A stretch of 64,000 bases of DNA, taken from Rhizobiales bacterium PAR1 (GTDB lineage Bacteria; Pseudomonadota; Alphaproteobacteria; Rhizobiales; Beijerinckiaceae). The notes beneath the pieces were generated by a model. That model had not been told where the DNA came from and made no database searches. It worked only from the letters and a program-made list of their open reading frames with translations. Shown piece by piece: positions 8,645 to 18,373 of this stretch. The DNA is taken from contig NKIW01000003.1 in assembly GCA_002256205.1 (NCBI GenBank), positions 434,001 to 498,000 of the forward strand, read 5' to 3'. Both the position numbers and the translations under genes were made by a program. The stretch's first letter is position 1, and every line of letters begins with the position of its first letter.

Positions 8645-9742
8645 TCAGCGATGCACCTCTCGTTCGCGCGCATACCGAACAAGCGCCGCAAAGCGATAAA
8701 GGCCATGGACAAAACGGCTGTAAGGCAGCGTCACAAACAGCGCGAAGACGATGCCGAGATGCAGCGCGAGCAACCCGCTCATTGCCGGTGTTGACCGGAG
8801 AGCCAACAAGGCGAGTCCAGAAACCGACGTCAGCACCAGCATGAGAATGAAGGCCACATCCATGCCGGATCGGCTTTTGTCCACCATATCCGGAAGGCGC
8901 TGACGCTTGGCGCGAGCAAGACCAATTGGCCCGACAATCAACCCCACCCCGCCGAGCGTGCCGAGCACGACCGGCAAGTCCCACAGGGGATACGGCGCTT
9001 CGCGTCCCAGCAGGTAATGGTAGAGCGTGCCAACGCTCGTCGCAGCGAAGCAGAGGAGAAAACCGTAGAACGTAAGATGATGATAGAACCGGCGCCGGTC
9101 GTCCGGTCGCTCATCCGCGTTAAAACAACCAACGCCGCCGCCATCGAGATAACGCAGCGTTGAGGCATCGCGGATCGCCTGCCAGAGCGGCTTTGGTGCC
9201 GCCAGCGTCGTCACAGGCTCGCCGATATCCAGCCAGAAATTGCGTAAAGACATGACAAGTGCCAACAGTGCAAACGCAAAAGCACCGCCGAAAAGTCCAG
9301 CCATGACGTTGTGTGGCATGATGCGGTAAAAGGAGGCGGGGGCATCGGCGGGTATCACCATCGCGACATCGCCCGCGCGCATGAAAAGGAACAGGAAAGC
9401 CGCGACGCTGATCGCGGTTATGAGGGCAATCGCCACACCATTCCGGCGGAAAAGCCCCGCGAGGAAGCCGGGCCAAGCATAAAGCTCCCATGATTCAGCG
9501 CGGACAATCGCCAAGGTTTTCGGCACATTGACGTTAAATTCGTGCGGTGGGGAAAACTGGCAATCGACATAGCAGGCGCCGCAGGCATGGCAGAGATTGG
9601 CGAGGTAATTAAGATCGCCATCGCCAAAAGAACGCCGCATCTCCATTGCCGGGAAAACAGCACAAAGCCCCTCGCAATAGCGGCAAGAATTGCAGACCGT
9701 CATCAGGCGGTCCGCCTCAGTCAGCGCATCACTGGCGTGCAT
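8645..9742 (-). CDS. tcuB: TcuB: Fe-S membrane protein that re-oxidises tricarballylate dehydrogenase
   Basis: This 365-residue protein begins with two ferredoxin-like cysteine sets, Cys17/20/23/27 (CNSCRYCEGLC) and Cys51/54/57/61 (CHACGACYVDC), followed by about six membrane helices with histidines suited to haem b. That layout is TcuB/CitB, which passes electrons from TcuA-bound FADH2 to the quinone pool. An in-frame ATG at 9787 is possible. The ATG at 9742, preceded by GGGAGG and overlapping the tcuA stop, fits the family better. It is co-oriented with tcuA and tcuC. Confidence 0.92.
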   Translation of the reverse strand: MHASDALTEADRLMTVCNSCRYCEGLCAVFPAMEMRRSFGDGDLNYLANLCHACGACYVDCQFSPPHEFNVNVPKTLAIVRAESWELYAWPGFLAGLFRRNGVAIALITAISVAAFLFLFMRAGDVAMVIPADAPASFYRIMPHNVMAGLFGGAFAFALLALVMSLRNFWLDIGEPVTTLAAPKPLWQAIRDASTLRYLDGGGVGCFNADERPDDRRRFYHHLTFYGFLLCFAATSVGTLYHYLLGREAPYPLWDLPVVLGTLGGVGLIVGPIGLARAKRQRLPDMVDKSRSGMDVAFILMLVLTSVSGLALLALRSTPAMSGLLALHLGIVFALFVTLPYSRFVHGLYRFAALVRYAREREVHR

Positions 9743-11120
9743 GGCTTGCGGCCTCCCGTCCTGCAATGCGCCCGAAAACGCTGCCAATTGTCATGCCGAT
9801 CCCGGCGGCATAGCCGCGTCCGAGCACATTGCCGGCCATGATCTCCCCGGCCGCGAACAGGTTCTCAGCCGCTTTGCCATCTGCCATCTGCATGCGCGCA
9901 TCCCCGTCCACACGAACGCCAAGATAGGTGAAGGTGATCCCTGGCCGGACCGGATAGGCATAGAAAGGCGCGGTTTCGATTTTGCGCGCCCAATGCGATT
10001 TCGGCGGGGTGAGCCCCTCGGTGCGGCAATCATCGAGAACTTTGTCGTCAAACGTTCCCGGCCGAACCGCTGTGTTGAAGGCAGAGACCGTGGCCTCAAG
10101 CCCCGCAGAATCGAGCCCCAGCTTTTCTGCCAGCGCTGGAATAGTCGGCGCCTCAATGGGCGGGAAGAGCGAAGGCATGAAGAGGTTGAGCGAGGGGGCG
10201 TCGAAGAGGATATAGGCGATCTGGTCCGGTTGCTGCGCGACAAGCCGGCCCCAGATCGCGTAACGCTTAGGCCAGATATCCTCTCCCTCGTCGTAGAAGC
10301 GCTCCGCCCGGTTGTTGACGACAATGCCGAAGACGACGCAATCGAGCCGCGTGATGATGCCACCGTCGAATTTCGGCGCACGCGCATCGATCGCAACCGC
10401 ATGGCACTGCGTCGGATCGCCCACTTCTGCCACGCCCTTATCGATGAGCATCTTGAGGAGCGTGCCACGGTTGTAGGGCGTGCCCCGGATCAGGAAATTT
10501 TCGGCGCTCGGCCCCCAGGCCTCCTTGAGCCAGTCGATATTCGCTTCAAAGCCACCTGCCGCCGCGACAACGGCTTTGGCCTCGATACGCTGTGATCCAT
10601 CAGGCTGCTTGATGATTGCCGCGCGACAATACCCACCCTCCAGCTCGAGGTCGACGACTTCAGAATCATAGGCAAATGTGACGCCGAGCTTTTCTGCTGT
10701 CAGATAAAGCGCGTTGAGCATTGCACGGCCACCGCCGAGGAAAAATGAGTTCGTTCGCCCCAAACTCAAGGTGCCGCCAAGCGAGGGTTGCCACCGCACG
10801 CCCTGATCGACAATCCAGTTCAGGATATCCTTGGACTCGCGGATCATCAGACGCGCGAGATCTTCGTTGGTATTCCCCTGCGTGACGCGCAGAAGATCTT
10901 CGTAGAACTCGGCCTCGGTGTAAGGTCCGGACAATATCTCCGTCGCGCTGTCATGCGCGCACCGCATATTGCGTGTGTGGCGCGTATTGCCGCCCCGATA
11001 AAACTTCGGGGCGGCTTCGACAACGTGAACCGATGCTCCCGCACGGCGCGCAGCAATGGCGGCACAAAGGCCAGCATTCCCCCCGCCAATTACCAGCACG
11101 TCAACGGATGCATGAGTCAC
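9729..11120 (-). CDS. tcuA: TcuA: FAD-dependent tricarballylate dehydrogenase
   Basis: The 463-residue flavoprotein starts with an FAD-binding Rossmann run VLVIGGGNAGLCAA and then VEAAPKFYRGGNTRHTRN, typical of TcuA in the fumarate-reductase/succinate-dehydrogenase flavoprotein family. TcuA oxidises tricarballylate to cis-aconitate. The C-terminal FAD motif (NLFAAGEIMAGNVLGRGYAAG) is present. The start is a GTG at 11120 with GGAGA upstream; an overlapping ATG is out of frame. Only 14 bases separate it from tcuC, and its 3' end overlaps tcuB. Confidence 0.94.
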   Translation of the reverse strand: MTHASVDVLVIGGGNAGLCAAIAARRAGASVHVVEAAPKFYRGGNTRHTRNMRCAHDSATEILSGPYTEAEFYEDLLRVTQGNTNEDLARLMIRESKDILNWIVDQGVRWQPSLGGTLSLGRTNSFFLGGGRAMLNALYLTAEKLGVTFAYDSEVVDLELEGGYCRAAIIKQPDGSQRIEAKAVVAAAGGFEANIDWLKEAWGPSAENFLIRGTPYNRGTLLKMLIDKGVAEVGDPTQCHAVAIDARAPKFDGGIITRLDCVVFGIVVNNRAERFYDEGEDIWPKRYAIWGRLVAQQPDQIAYILFDAPSLNLFMPSLFPPIEAPTIPALAEKLGLDSAGLEATVSAFNTAVRPGTFDDKVLDDCRTEGLTPPKSHWARKIETAPFYAYPVRPGITFTYLGVRVDGDARMQMADGKAAENLFAAGEIMAGNVLGRGYAAGIGMTIGSVFGRIAGREAASHARQ

Positions 11121-11134
11121 GAGGCTGTCTCCAA

Positions 11135-12442
11135 TCAGGTTCTCGCCGGCGCGGCGCTACGACCCCGATAGATCAGGAAGGCGGCGATCAGGCCCGAGGC
11201 AGCCGCGCCCATCAACCAGAAGCCCGGCGAAGCCCGATTGCCGGTATGCTCGATGAGCCAGGTCGAGGCGAGGGGCGTGAAGGTGCCGAAGAGTGCCGCG
11301 GCTAGCGCAAAAGCCAGCGAGAAGCACGTTGTCCGGACATTCGCTGGAACTTCTTCAGAAAGCGCCGCGACCATAGCGCCATTGTAGAGACCAAAATAGG
11401 CCGAGAACAGGAGTTCCACCATCAGCATCTTCGAGAAGCTCGGATCGACGACAAGCCAGGCCAGCGCGGGATATGCCGTCGCCAGCGCAAGCGTTGCGAT
11501 GCCCATCAGGACCGGCTTCCGGCCGATTCGGTCCGAGATCATGCCGCCAACGGGTAGCCAGATGAAGTTCGTGGTTGCGACAAAGAGCGTAACGAGCAGA
11601 CTGTCTGTTGCAGAAAGCTTCAGCACATTCTTGCCGAAGGTCGGCGTGTAAACCGTGATGAAATAGAAGGTCACCGTGGTCATCGCCGTCAGCATCATGC
11701 CGAGCATCACGATGCGCCAGTTCGCGAGCATGGCCTTGAAAACTTCACCCTGCGTCGGGTGCTTTTTCTGGGCAAGAAACTCCGGCGTTTCTTCCAGGGT
11801 ACGGCGAATGAGGAAGATGAAGGGAATGATCGCGCAGCCAATAAAGAAAGGAATGCGCCAACCCCAATCCGCGATGGCCGATGCTGACATCCAGTTGCTC
11901 AAGGCATAACCGATGATGGCCGCGAAGAAGATCGCAACCTGCTGGCTGGCGGACTGAAAGGACGTGTAGAAGCCCTTGTTGCCGGGTGTGGAGATTTCGA
12001 AGAGGTAGATCGAAACGCCGCCGAGTTCAACGCCTGCCGAAAAGCCCTGCAAGAGCCTGCCGACCAACACAATAATGGGCGCGAGAACGCCGATTTGCGA
12101 ATACGTTGGACAGATCGCAATCAGGACCGTGCCAACCGCCATGATCGCAAGCGTGACAATCAGCCCCTTGCGGCGTCCGATGTGATCCAGATAGGCACCG
12201 AGCACGATGGCACCGACGGGGCGCATCAGTGCACCAAGCCAGAAGGTTGTGAAAGTCAGAAGCAGCTCGGTGACTTCGTTTCCTGTCGGGAAGAAGGCCT
12301 TCGAGATCGCACTCGCGTAAAAGCCGAAGAGGAAGAAATCAAACTGCTCAAGAAAATTGCCGCTGGTCGAGCGCAAGATGGCGGCTGTTCTCGACTTGAT
12401 GGCAGGCGGCTGCGTAGCAGCGCCTGAGGCTGGCGATGTCAT
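11135..12442 (-). CDS. tcuC: TcuC: MFS tricarballylate/citrate proton symporter
   Basis: This is a 12-helix, 435-residue major-facilitator protein of the metabolite:H+ symporter family. The inter-helix signature HIGRRKGLI follows helix 2 and [11 protein letters not shown] follows helix 8. The N-terminus contains [17 protein letters not shown], common in citrate/tricarballylate carriers. Its position as first gene before tcuA and tcuB makes tricarballylate or citrate import its likely job. GGGAGAGAG precedes the ATG. No LysR-type tcuR gene, found next to tcuABC in Salmonella, is present; a two-component system lies upstream instead. Confidence 0.92.
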   Translation of the reverse strand: MTSPASGAATQPPAIKSRTAAILRSTSGNFLEQFDFFLFGFYASAISKAFFPTGNEVTELLLTFTTFWLGALMRPVGAIVLGAYLDHIGRRKGLIVTLAIMAVGTVLIAICPTYSQIGVLAPIIVLVGRLLQGFSAGVELGGVSIYLFEISTPGNKGFYTSFQSASQQVAIFFAAIIGYALSNWMSASAIADWGWRIPFFIGCAIIPFIFLIRRTLEETPEFLAQKKHPTQGEVFKAMLANWRIVMLGMMLTAMTTVTFYFITVYTPTFGKNVLKLSATDSLLVTLFVATTNFIWLPVGGMISDRIGRKPVLMGIATLALATAYPALAWLVVDPSFSKMLMVELLFSAYFGLYNGAMVAALSEEVPANVRTTCFSLAFALAAALFGTFTPLASTWLIEHTGNRASPGFWLMGAAASGLIAAFLIYRGRSAAPART

Positions 12443-12642
12443 GTCTCTCTCCCATGGCCGCGCATTTTAAGATGGCGCGATCCCCGATTGTTTTTGTCGT
12501 AGGGGTGCTTGTCCGCTGGATGAGGCCAAACTCTTGGCGTTATCGCAGTGTGGAACACCCCCATGGGATATCCGTTAAACCGGCCAACCTGTCAGGAACC
12601 TGTCCCGGCTCTCGCCACGCCAAGAAAAAGCACGTGATGCTG

Positions 12643-13779
12643 TCAATCCGATTCAAGAGCCTTGCGCCATTCGCGAAAGAAGAGCCGACGTTTGGCCTGA
12701 TCTTGAAACGTCAGCAGTTCGGGACCGACATGAATCGGGCGCAGGCGCGAGGTGTCAGATGGCCGTTCTTGCGCCATGTCGAGACGCACTGTGCCAAAGG
12801 CCCGGCGCGCAAGATCTGCCTGCCCTTCTCGCGAGAGGAGAAAATCGAGAAACAACCGCGCGCCGGTGGGATTGGGGGCCTTTTTCGGGATCAACGCGAT
12901 CCGCGTCATCACCATTGTATAATCATCGAGCGATACCACTCCAATCGCGGGGTCGCTCGCCGCACGTGCGTGGGCATAGGATGAAATCATGTTGTACGCG
13001 AACAAGTGGTCACCAGCGGAAACGCGATCCAGCATCGTATGGGCAAAGGAATAGAGCTTTGGACCCGTACGGCCCATCGCCCTGATTAGGTGCCAAGTAT
13101 CCGCTGTGAGCTGGATATCGCTATTCCAGAAGAGATAGCCGGTCCCGCTGCGCTCTGGGTCGTAAGCCGCGATTTTACCTCGGTAGAAGCTGCTTTTCGT
13201 CCGGAGCAGCCGGATCAGATCGGTATGATTATGCGGTACATCTTCCGATGGCACGAGCTTTTTGTTATAAGCGAGCAGGATCGGTTCCGCTGTGACACCG
13301 AAAGCCTCGTTGCGCCAAACCGCCCAGGACGGCAGAAAGGGTACAGCCGGAGAGTCGTACTTTTGCGCGTGGCCGTCGTTGACGAGCTTGATCTGGAGAT
13401 CCATGGCCGAACTCCAGGCGACATCCGGACATGACCGCCCTCCGCCACATTCGGCCACGTCGGAATAGACCTCCAACGAGTTCTTATGCGTGTAGGTCAG
13501 GCGGATATCGGGATAGCGCATCCGCCATTGATCGAGGAGGTCTCGCACCTCCATCGTGTCACTGGATGAGACAACACTTATCGCTCCCGCCGTTCCGGTG
13601 CCGATCACAATTGTGTCGACCTGACGCGGTTGCGCGAAGGTGGGTGAAGGATCAGCACCAGCAAGGCTAGACGCAAACCACGCAGCAAGAAAGCTCCAGC
13701 GCGAAGACGGACGCTTGCCGCTGCCAGATATCCGATGCCTGCGGGCCTTCTCAATCGTGCGAGTCTGCCCAACACTCAT
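12643..13779 (-). CDS. extracellular solute-binding protein (AfuA/iron-type fold) linked to the two-component system
   Basis: The 378-residue protein has a basic N-terminus, a hydrophobic stretch (SFLAAWFASSLAG) and a cleavage-like site TFAQ, followed by a two-lobed binding protein: VVSSSDTMEVRDLLDQW, PDVAWSSAMDLQ, PILLAYNKKLVP, GTGYLFWNSD, and FLDFLLSREGQADLA. These resemble AfuA/FbpA-type proteins. The frame is open to 13803, but GGTGAGG before ATG 13779 sets the start. It diverges from a TctDE-like regulator pair with a shared 198-base gap. It probably presents ligand to that sensor; no ABC partner genes are beside it. Confidence 0.83.
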   Translation of the reverse strand: MSVGQTRTIEKARRHRISGSGKRPSSRWSFLAAWFASSLAGADPSPTFAQPRQVDTIVIGTGTAGAISVVSSSDTMEVRDLLDQWRMRYPDIRLTYTHKNSLEVYSDVAECGGGRSCPDVAWSSAMDLQIKLVNDGHAQKYDSPAVPFLPSWAVWRNEAFGVTAEPILLAYNKKLVPSEDVPHNHTDLIRLLRTKSSFYRGKIAAYDPERSGTGYLFWNSDIQLTADTWHLIRAMGRTGPKLYSFAHTMLDRVSAGDHLFAYNMISSYAHARAASDPAIGVVSLDDYTMVMTRIALIPKKAPNPTGARLFLDFLLSREGQADLARRAFGTVRLDMAQERPSDTSRLRPIHVGPELLTFQDQAKRRLFFREWRKALESD

Positions 13780-13977
13780 ACTGGACCTCACCTTGCCGCC
13801 CATTTTAAGTGACGAGCTACCTTTTTAGTTCCGACCACTTGAACTCCGCTCAAATTCCCCGTCAAGATCAAGAGAGGCCGCGAAAGTTGGCTTATCGGTT
13901 GAGGAATGGTGCTGTGAAGCGTGTTCAGTGGGCAATGTTAGCAGCTTACTGGACAGAAATCTCCGAGGGGGCGCGCT

Positions 13978-14643
13978 TTGCGCATTCTGATCGTCGAAGA
14001 TGACCGGGCTCTGGCCAGCGGATTGAAGCGCTCGCTCACCTCGCTTGGCTATGCCGTCGATCATCAGTCGGATGCGGCAGAGGCTGCCGAGGTCGCCGTA
14101 CTTGAGCCCTATAACCTTATCGTGCTGGATCTCGGACTGCCCAACGGGAGCGGTTACGACGTCATGCGCAAGGTACGCCTCAAGGGTCTTAAAACGCCGA
14201 TCATGATCCTGACCGCGCGTGATCATGTCAGTGAGAAGGTCAAGGCGCTGGATTTGGGCGCGGATGATTACGTCAACAAGCCCTTTGCGCTGGAAGAATT
14301 TGAAGCGAGGGTGCGCGCGCTGGTCAGGCGAGGCTTTGGCGTCAGCTCACCGGTGCTCGAATGCGGTCCTCTCACGTTCGATCCGACAACCGGTATCGCG
14401 CAACTCAATGGGGCGCCACTTGATTTGAGGCGACGGGAATTGGCAGTGCTTCATGTTCTTCTGGTGCAAGCCGGAAAGCTCGTGCCGAAGACACGGCTGA
14501 TTTCCGAAGTTTTCGGCTTCGATGATCCGGTCGCGCCGAACGCACTGGAGCTTTACATCGCGCGCCTTCGCAAGAAATTTGGCGAAAGCGGCTTGAGGAT
14601 CAGAACCGTTCGCGGCCTCGGCTATCTTCTGGATCATGCATAA
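13978..14643 (+). CDS. OmpR-family response regulator, TctD-like
   Basis: The 221-residue regulator has a receiver domain with the phospho-acceptor Asp51 (LIVLDLGLPNG), Thr79 and Lys101, and a winged-helix DNA-binding domain ending in RTVRGLGYLLDHA. The start is a TTG at 13978 with GAGGGGG about eight bases upstream; no ATG lies in frame before the receiver domain. It overlaps the kinase gene (TAATG). Sequence and context match TctD/QseB-type regulators, so it likely controls the tcu operon and the divergent binding-protein gene. Confidence 0.92.
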   Translation: MRILIVEDDRALASGLKRSLTSLGYAVDHQSDAAEAAEVAVLEPYNLIVLDLGLPNGSGYDVMRKVRLKGLKTPIMILTARDHVSEKVKALDLGADDYVNKPFALEEFEARVRALVRRGFGVSSPVLECGPLTFDPTTGIAQLNGAPLDLRRRELAVLHVLLVQAGKLVPKTRLISEVFGFDDPVAPNALELYIARLRKKFGESGLRIRTVRGLGYLLDHA

Positions 14644-16043
14644 TGGGCTTTTCCACCCGTTCGCTGAAACGCGCGGTCCTGCTCAACCTTCTGGTGCCAG
14701 TTTTTGTGCTGGCGGGGGCTATTGCCTTCGGCGGCTACTATGTGATCGCGAATGTTGTCGAGACCGCGCATGATCGCCTGCTTGACGGTTCCTTGATGGC
14801 GATAGCCGAACGGCTCGCGGTTGAGGACGGGGAGGTCACCGTGGATATGCCGCAGGTTGCGCTCGGCATGCTGGAGACCAAGGCACAGGACAATGTCTAC
14901 TACCTCGTCACCTCGGAAAAAGTGCCGATCACCGGTTATGCAGATTTGCCACTTAGCCGGATGAAACAGGCCACGCCCAATCAGCCTGTTCATTGGGATG
15001 ACCGATACCGCGACCAAGCCGTGCGTCTGGCAGCGGTTGCCCGTCGAATCCATGGCGTCGAAGCGCCCGTTATCGTTGCGGTTGCGGAAACGCGCCTCGC
15101 TCGCAATCAGCTTCGAGAAGAAATGCTGCGTGATCTTGGTCTGGCCGAGGCGGCGCTGATGGTGCTGATCGGTGTTCTGGCCTGGTTGTCGGTCGAGCGG
15201 GGGCTGCGCCCACTGGCGGACCTCAGCCAACAGATCGATACACGTGCGGTGGCAGATTGGCGCGATTTGCGTCCACTCGATTTATCCGCTGTTCCGCAAG
15301 AGGCGCTTGCGCCAGCAAACGCCATGAACGCCCTGTTTGCCCGCTTGCAGACCGCTACAGACATGCTGCGTCGATTTACAGCTGATGCCTCCCACCAGAT
15401 GCGCACGCCCTTGGCCGTCGTGCGGATGCATGTTGATCTGCTTCGTAGGGAAGCTGCACAATCCGAGATGAGCAAGCAGGCAATATCCGAGATTCACAAA
15501 GGGGCGGAAAGACTTGAACGGCTGATTGCGCAGCTGTTGGCGCTAGCACGCGCAGACGAAAGCACCATTACACTTATAACACTTGCAAGCGTCGATCTTG
15601 CTGAAATCATAGAGCGGATTGTCGCGGAATTCGTTGTGAACCTTCCGCACGACATTCAGATCAGTTGCCATCTTGATGAGCGGCCATTGGTGGTTCAATC
15701 TGATGGGAGCCTGCTCTCGGAAGTACTTGGCAATCTCCTCGACAATGCCATCAAATATTCAGGCCCAGCTCTGCATCTCGCGATCCGTCTGTCCCGTGAC
15801 CATGCGCATGCATTGATTACTGTCGAAGACAACGGCCCCGGCATTGCCGAGAGCGAACGTACAAAGGTCTTCCAACGCTTCTATCGAGTTCCGAATGGAA
15901 CCGGGGCATCGGGTAGTGGCCTTGGGTTAGCGATCGTCAAAGTTCTGGCTGATTTGTTGTCGGCTGAGATTGTTCTCGACCAAAGCGTCGAACTCGGCGG
16001 GCTACGCGCGATCCTGAAGATTCCGCTCAACAATGAGGATTGA
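14643..16043 (+). CDS. sensor histidine kinase, TctE-like
   Basis: This 466-residue kinase has membrane segments at about 12-36 and 165-184 flanking a periplasmic sensor domain of about 125 residues. Then come the dimerisation/phospho-acceptor helix FTADASHQMRTPLAVV with His251, the N-box (LGNLLDNAIKYS), the G1 box (VEDNGPGI) and the G2 box (GSGLGLAIV). All catalytic motifs look intact. It is translationally coupled to the response regulator. The TctE relationship suggests tricarboxylate sensing, probably with the adjacent binding protein; ligand identity is inference. Confidence 0.92.
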   Translation: MGFSTRSLKRAVLLNLLVPVFVLAGAIAFGGYYVIANVVETAHDRLLDGSLMAIAERLAVEDGEVTVDMPQVALGMLETKAQDNVYYLVTSEKVPITGYADLPLSRMKQATPNQPVHWDDRYRDQAVRLAAVARRIHGVEAPVIVAVAETRLARNQLREEMLRDLGLAEAALMVLIGVLAWLSVERGLRPLADLSQQIDTRAVADWRDLRPLDLSAVPQEALAPANAMNALFARLQTATDMLRRFTADASHQMRTPLAVVRMHVDLLRREAAQSEMSKQAISEIHKGAERLERLIAQLLALARADESTITLITLASVDLAEIIERIVAEFVVNLPHDIQISCHLDERPLVVQSDGSLLSEVLGNLLDNAIKYSGPALHLAIRLSRDHAHALITVEDNGPGIAESERTKVFQRFYRVPNGTGASGSGLGLAIVKVLADLLSAEIVLDQSVELGGLRAILKIPLNNED

Positions 16044-16621
16044 TTGCTGCAGAAACTGCCATGGCTTTTGAAAGCATCTTGCACAAAAGGCCTGCATGTC
16101 CGCTCCAGCAAGAATTTTACCCGTAACAGGACAGTCCGTTTGGGGCCGCCAGCGATAGTGGCGGCAACGCAGCCCGCACCGGGCATGGCGTCCGAAACTC
16201 ATGTTCACGAGAGCGGCGTTAGTGTCGAACATCCCAAGCGTCAATTGGCCAAGACTTCGGCAAGCGAAAACCGCATGTCCGCTTTCTCTACGACTCTCTC
16301 CGATTTGGAACGACCGTCTTGGGGCGCATACCTGCCCATCAGGCTCGAGCGCGTGCGCTCGCCAATTGCATTTCCTCCCCGTTCGTGGAGAACCGCCCCC
16401 TTTGGGTTTTAATCCTTGCGCTGCGTGATCAAAGTTCGGCTAGGGCACATTCTGGGAATGCTTTGATCTGTCTGATAGACTCAAAAAATTGTCCCCGTCG
16501 GTGTGAAGCCAATAGCGATGTGAAGGTCCTGAAGCTCGGCAAGGAAATTTAGATCCGGCACACCGTTGACACGCTGAGGAGCCAGCGAGAATGTGTATCG
16601 TCGATGAAGGTGCGGGTGGGG
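16044..16621 (+). other. intergenic stretch, no gene recognised
   Basis: Short open frames here on both strands lack family resemblance, ribosome sites or consistent codon bias. There is one 7-base stem (GCCGCCA ... TGGCGGC, about 16146-16165) without a T-run. The distal part probably holds the promoter for the RidA-amidohydrolase-ABC run, but no convincing -35/-10 pair was found. Confidence 0.5.
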
Positions 16622-17017
16622 ATGCAGCGTCAGGTTTTCGAGGTTCCCGTTGTCTCTGAGGCGATCCGGCGGCTCGGCGCGCCAACCTCTGCGCTGGTCC
16701 GCGCAGGCGATCTGCTCTTCACCTGCGGCATGCCCCCGATTGATCTCCGGACGGGTGATATCGTCAGCGGCGATATTACGGTCCAGACGCGCGCGGTTCT
16801 TGATGCACTCGATGCGACTTTGACCTTCGGCGGCTCGTCCCTCGCGGATGTAGTGAAAGCAACGGTCTTCGTCACCGACCCGGTGCTGATGGCCGGCGTT
16901 AATGCGGTTTACCGCGAACGGTTTCCCAACGGTTTTCCCGCGCGGACTAGCGCCGCCATCAAGCCCTGGCCCTTGGCCTTTGATATCGAGATCGAATGTG
17001 TCGCGACCCTGCGCTGA
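16622..17017 (+). CDS. RidA-family (YjgF/UK114) protein
   Basis: The protein of about 131 residues has the RidA fold signature: SALVRAGDLLFTCGMPPID, then TVQTRAVLDALDATL, and the end motif FPARTSAAIKPWPLAFDIEIECVA. RidA proteins hydrolyse reactive imines or enamines, which needs a conserved Arg; here RTSA fits that position. An alternative start exists at 16604, and neither has a perfect ribosome site. It heads a run of genes for an amidohydrolase and an ABC importer, so it may clear imine by-products made when the imported nitrogen compound is degraded. Confidence 0.85.
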   Translation: MQRQVFEVPVVSEAIRRLGAPTSALVRAGDLLFTCGMPPIDLRTGDIVSGDITVQTRAVLDALDATLTFGGSSLADVVKATVFVTDPVLMAGVNAVYRERFPNGFPARTSAAIKPWPLAFDIEIECVATLR

Positions 17018-17113
17018 TCATGTAATGCCGCGCGGCTTGCGCATTTTGTCCAGCCGGGTGCCCCTCCTGCCATCGATCTGATGGCGTACCTGTCCATCAA
17101 CAAGGATAATTCC

Positions 17114-18352
17114 ATGCCGCAGATCCTGTTCCGGAATTTTGGACTTCTTGACCCCGCGATCAGCGAGACGGTTGTTGGCGGGTACGAGATGCTGGTCGAG
17201 GGGGATCGGATCGTTGAATTGTCGGATAAGCCGATCAAGGCGGGTCAGGCGAATATCGTCGATTGCGGCAAGCGCACGTTGATGCCGGGGCTGGTGGATT
17301 GCCACGTCCATGTCATCGCGACGATGGTCAATCTTGGGCAGAACGCTTTGCTGCCGGATGCGCTTGTCGCCTATCGTGCCGCGCGCATCATGAAAGGCAT
17401 GCTCGATCGCGGCTTTACGACTGTGCGCGACCTTGGCGGTGGGACCTATCCTCTGGTCGAGGCGCAGGAGCAGGGGCTCATTGACGCCCCACGCTTGATC
17501 ATTCCGGGCAAAGCTCTCTCGCAGACCGGCGGCCATGGCGATTCGCGCTCGCGCTACGACCGGCGCGATCCCGAGACCTGGACACGGACTTTGGGCTCTC
17601 TCGGGCGCATCGCCGATGGGGTTGATGCCGTACGCATCGCCTGCCGCGAGGAAATCAAGCAGGGCGCGCATTTCATCAAGATCATGGCCAATGGCGGCGT
17701 TGCCTCGCCGAATGATCCGATACACTTTCTGGGGTACTCGCGCGACGAGATCACGGCTGCCGTGGAGGAGGCGACCAATGCGGGGACGTATGTCGCCGCG
17801 CATCTTTACACCGACGAGGCCATCCTCCGCGCCGTGGAGTGCGGGGTCCATAGCCTTGAACATTGCAATCTCATCCAGCCCAAAACCGCGAAATTCTCAG
17901 CCGACAAGGGCGCAATCGCCTGCCCGACGCTTGTGACCTACGAATATCTTGGCGTCGAAGGGCCGGCTTTGGGACTTGATCCGATTTCGGTCTCGAAGAT
18001 TGATACTGTGCGTGTGGCTGGCATGCATTCGCTTGAAATCATGCAAAAGGCCGGCCTTACCATGGCATTCGGCTCGGACCTGCTTGGCGAGATGCATCGC
18101 CACCAATCCGAGGAATTCGTGATCCGCGGCCGCGTCTTGCCGGCCATCGAAGTGATCCGTTCGGCCACGATGCATGCCGCCAAGCTCTGCCGCCGCGAGG
18201 GCAAGATCGGCACCTTGCAGGCGGGTGCCTATGCCGATGCGGTTCTGGTGGATGGTGATCCGCTGAAGGATCTGTCTCTGCTCACGCGTCAGGGCGCCCA
18301 TCTCGACGTGATCATGCAGGCTGGACGCCTGTACAAGAACGTGTTGAACTGA
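17114..18352 (+). CDS. metal-dependent amidohydrolase, imidazolonepropionase/prolidase-like
   Basis: The 412-residue enzyme shows the amidohydrolase metal site: HVH at 64-66 (LVDCHVHVIAT), a candidate carboxylated Lys in HFIKIMANGGV, two further His (AAHLYTDEA, SLEHCNL) and the catalytic Asp in AFGSDLLGE. It also has the family ending with GTLQAGAYADAVLVDGDPL. This subgroup includes Xaa-Pro/Xaa-Arg dipeptidases and related cyclic-amide hydrolases. AAGGA upstream favours ATG 17114 over 17081. It lies between RidA and the permease genes, so it likely acts on the imported compound. Confidence 0.88.
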   Translation: MPQILFRNFGLLDPAISETVVGGYEMLVEGDRIVELSDKPIKAGQANIVDCGKRTLMPGLVDCHVHVIATMVNLGQNALLPDALVAYRAARIMKGMLDRGFTTVRDLGGGTYPLVEAQEQGLIDAPRLIIPGKALSQTGGHGDSRSRYDRRDPETWTRTLGSLGRIADGVDAVRIACREEIKQGAHFIKIMANGGVASPNDPIHFLGYSRDEITAAVEEATNAGTYVAAHLYTDEAILRAVECGVHSLEHCNLIQPKTAKFSADKGAIACPTLVTYEYLGVEGPALGLDPISVSKIDTVRVAGMHSLEIMQKAGLTMAFGSDLLGEMHRHQSEEFVIRGRVLPAIEVIRSATMHAAKLCRREGKIGTLQAGAYADAVLVDGDPLKDLSLLTRQGAHLDVIMQAGRLYKNVLN

Positions 18353-18373
18353 CGTTTGAATGAGGCTGGCGGC

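Noticed and set aside
12568-12595. Short similarity CCGGCCAACCTGT at 7386 and 12580, with a weaker version near 22945
   Set aside because: Only about 13 bases match exactly, too short to call an element; recorded in case a genome-wide search finds a family.
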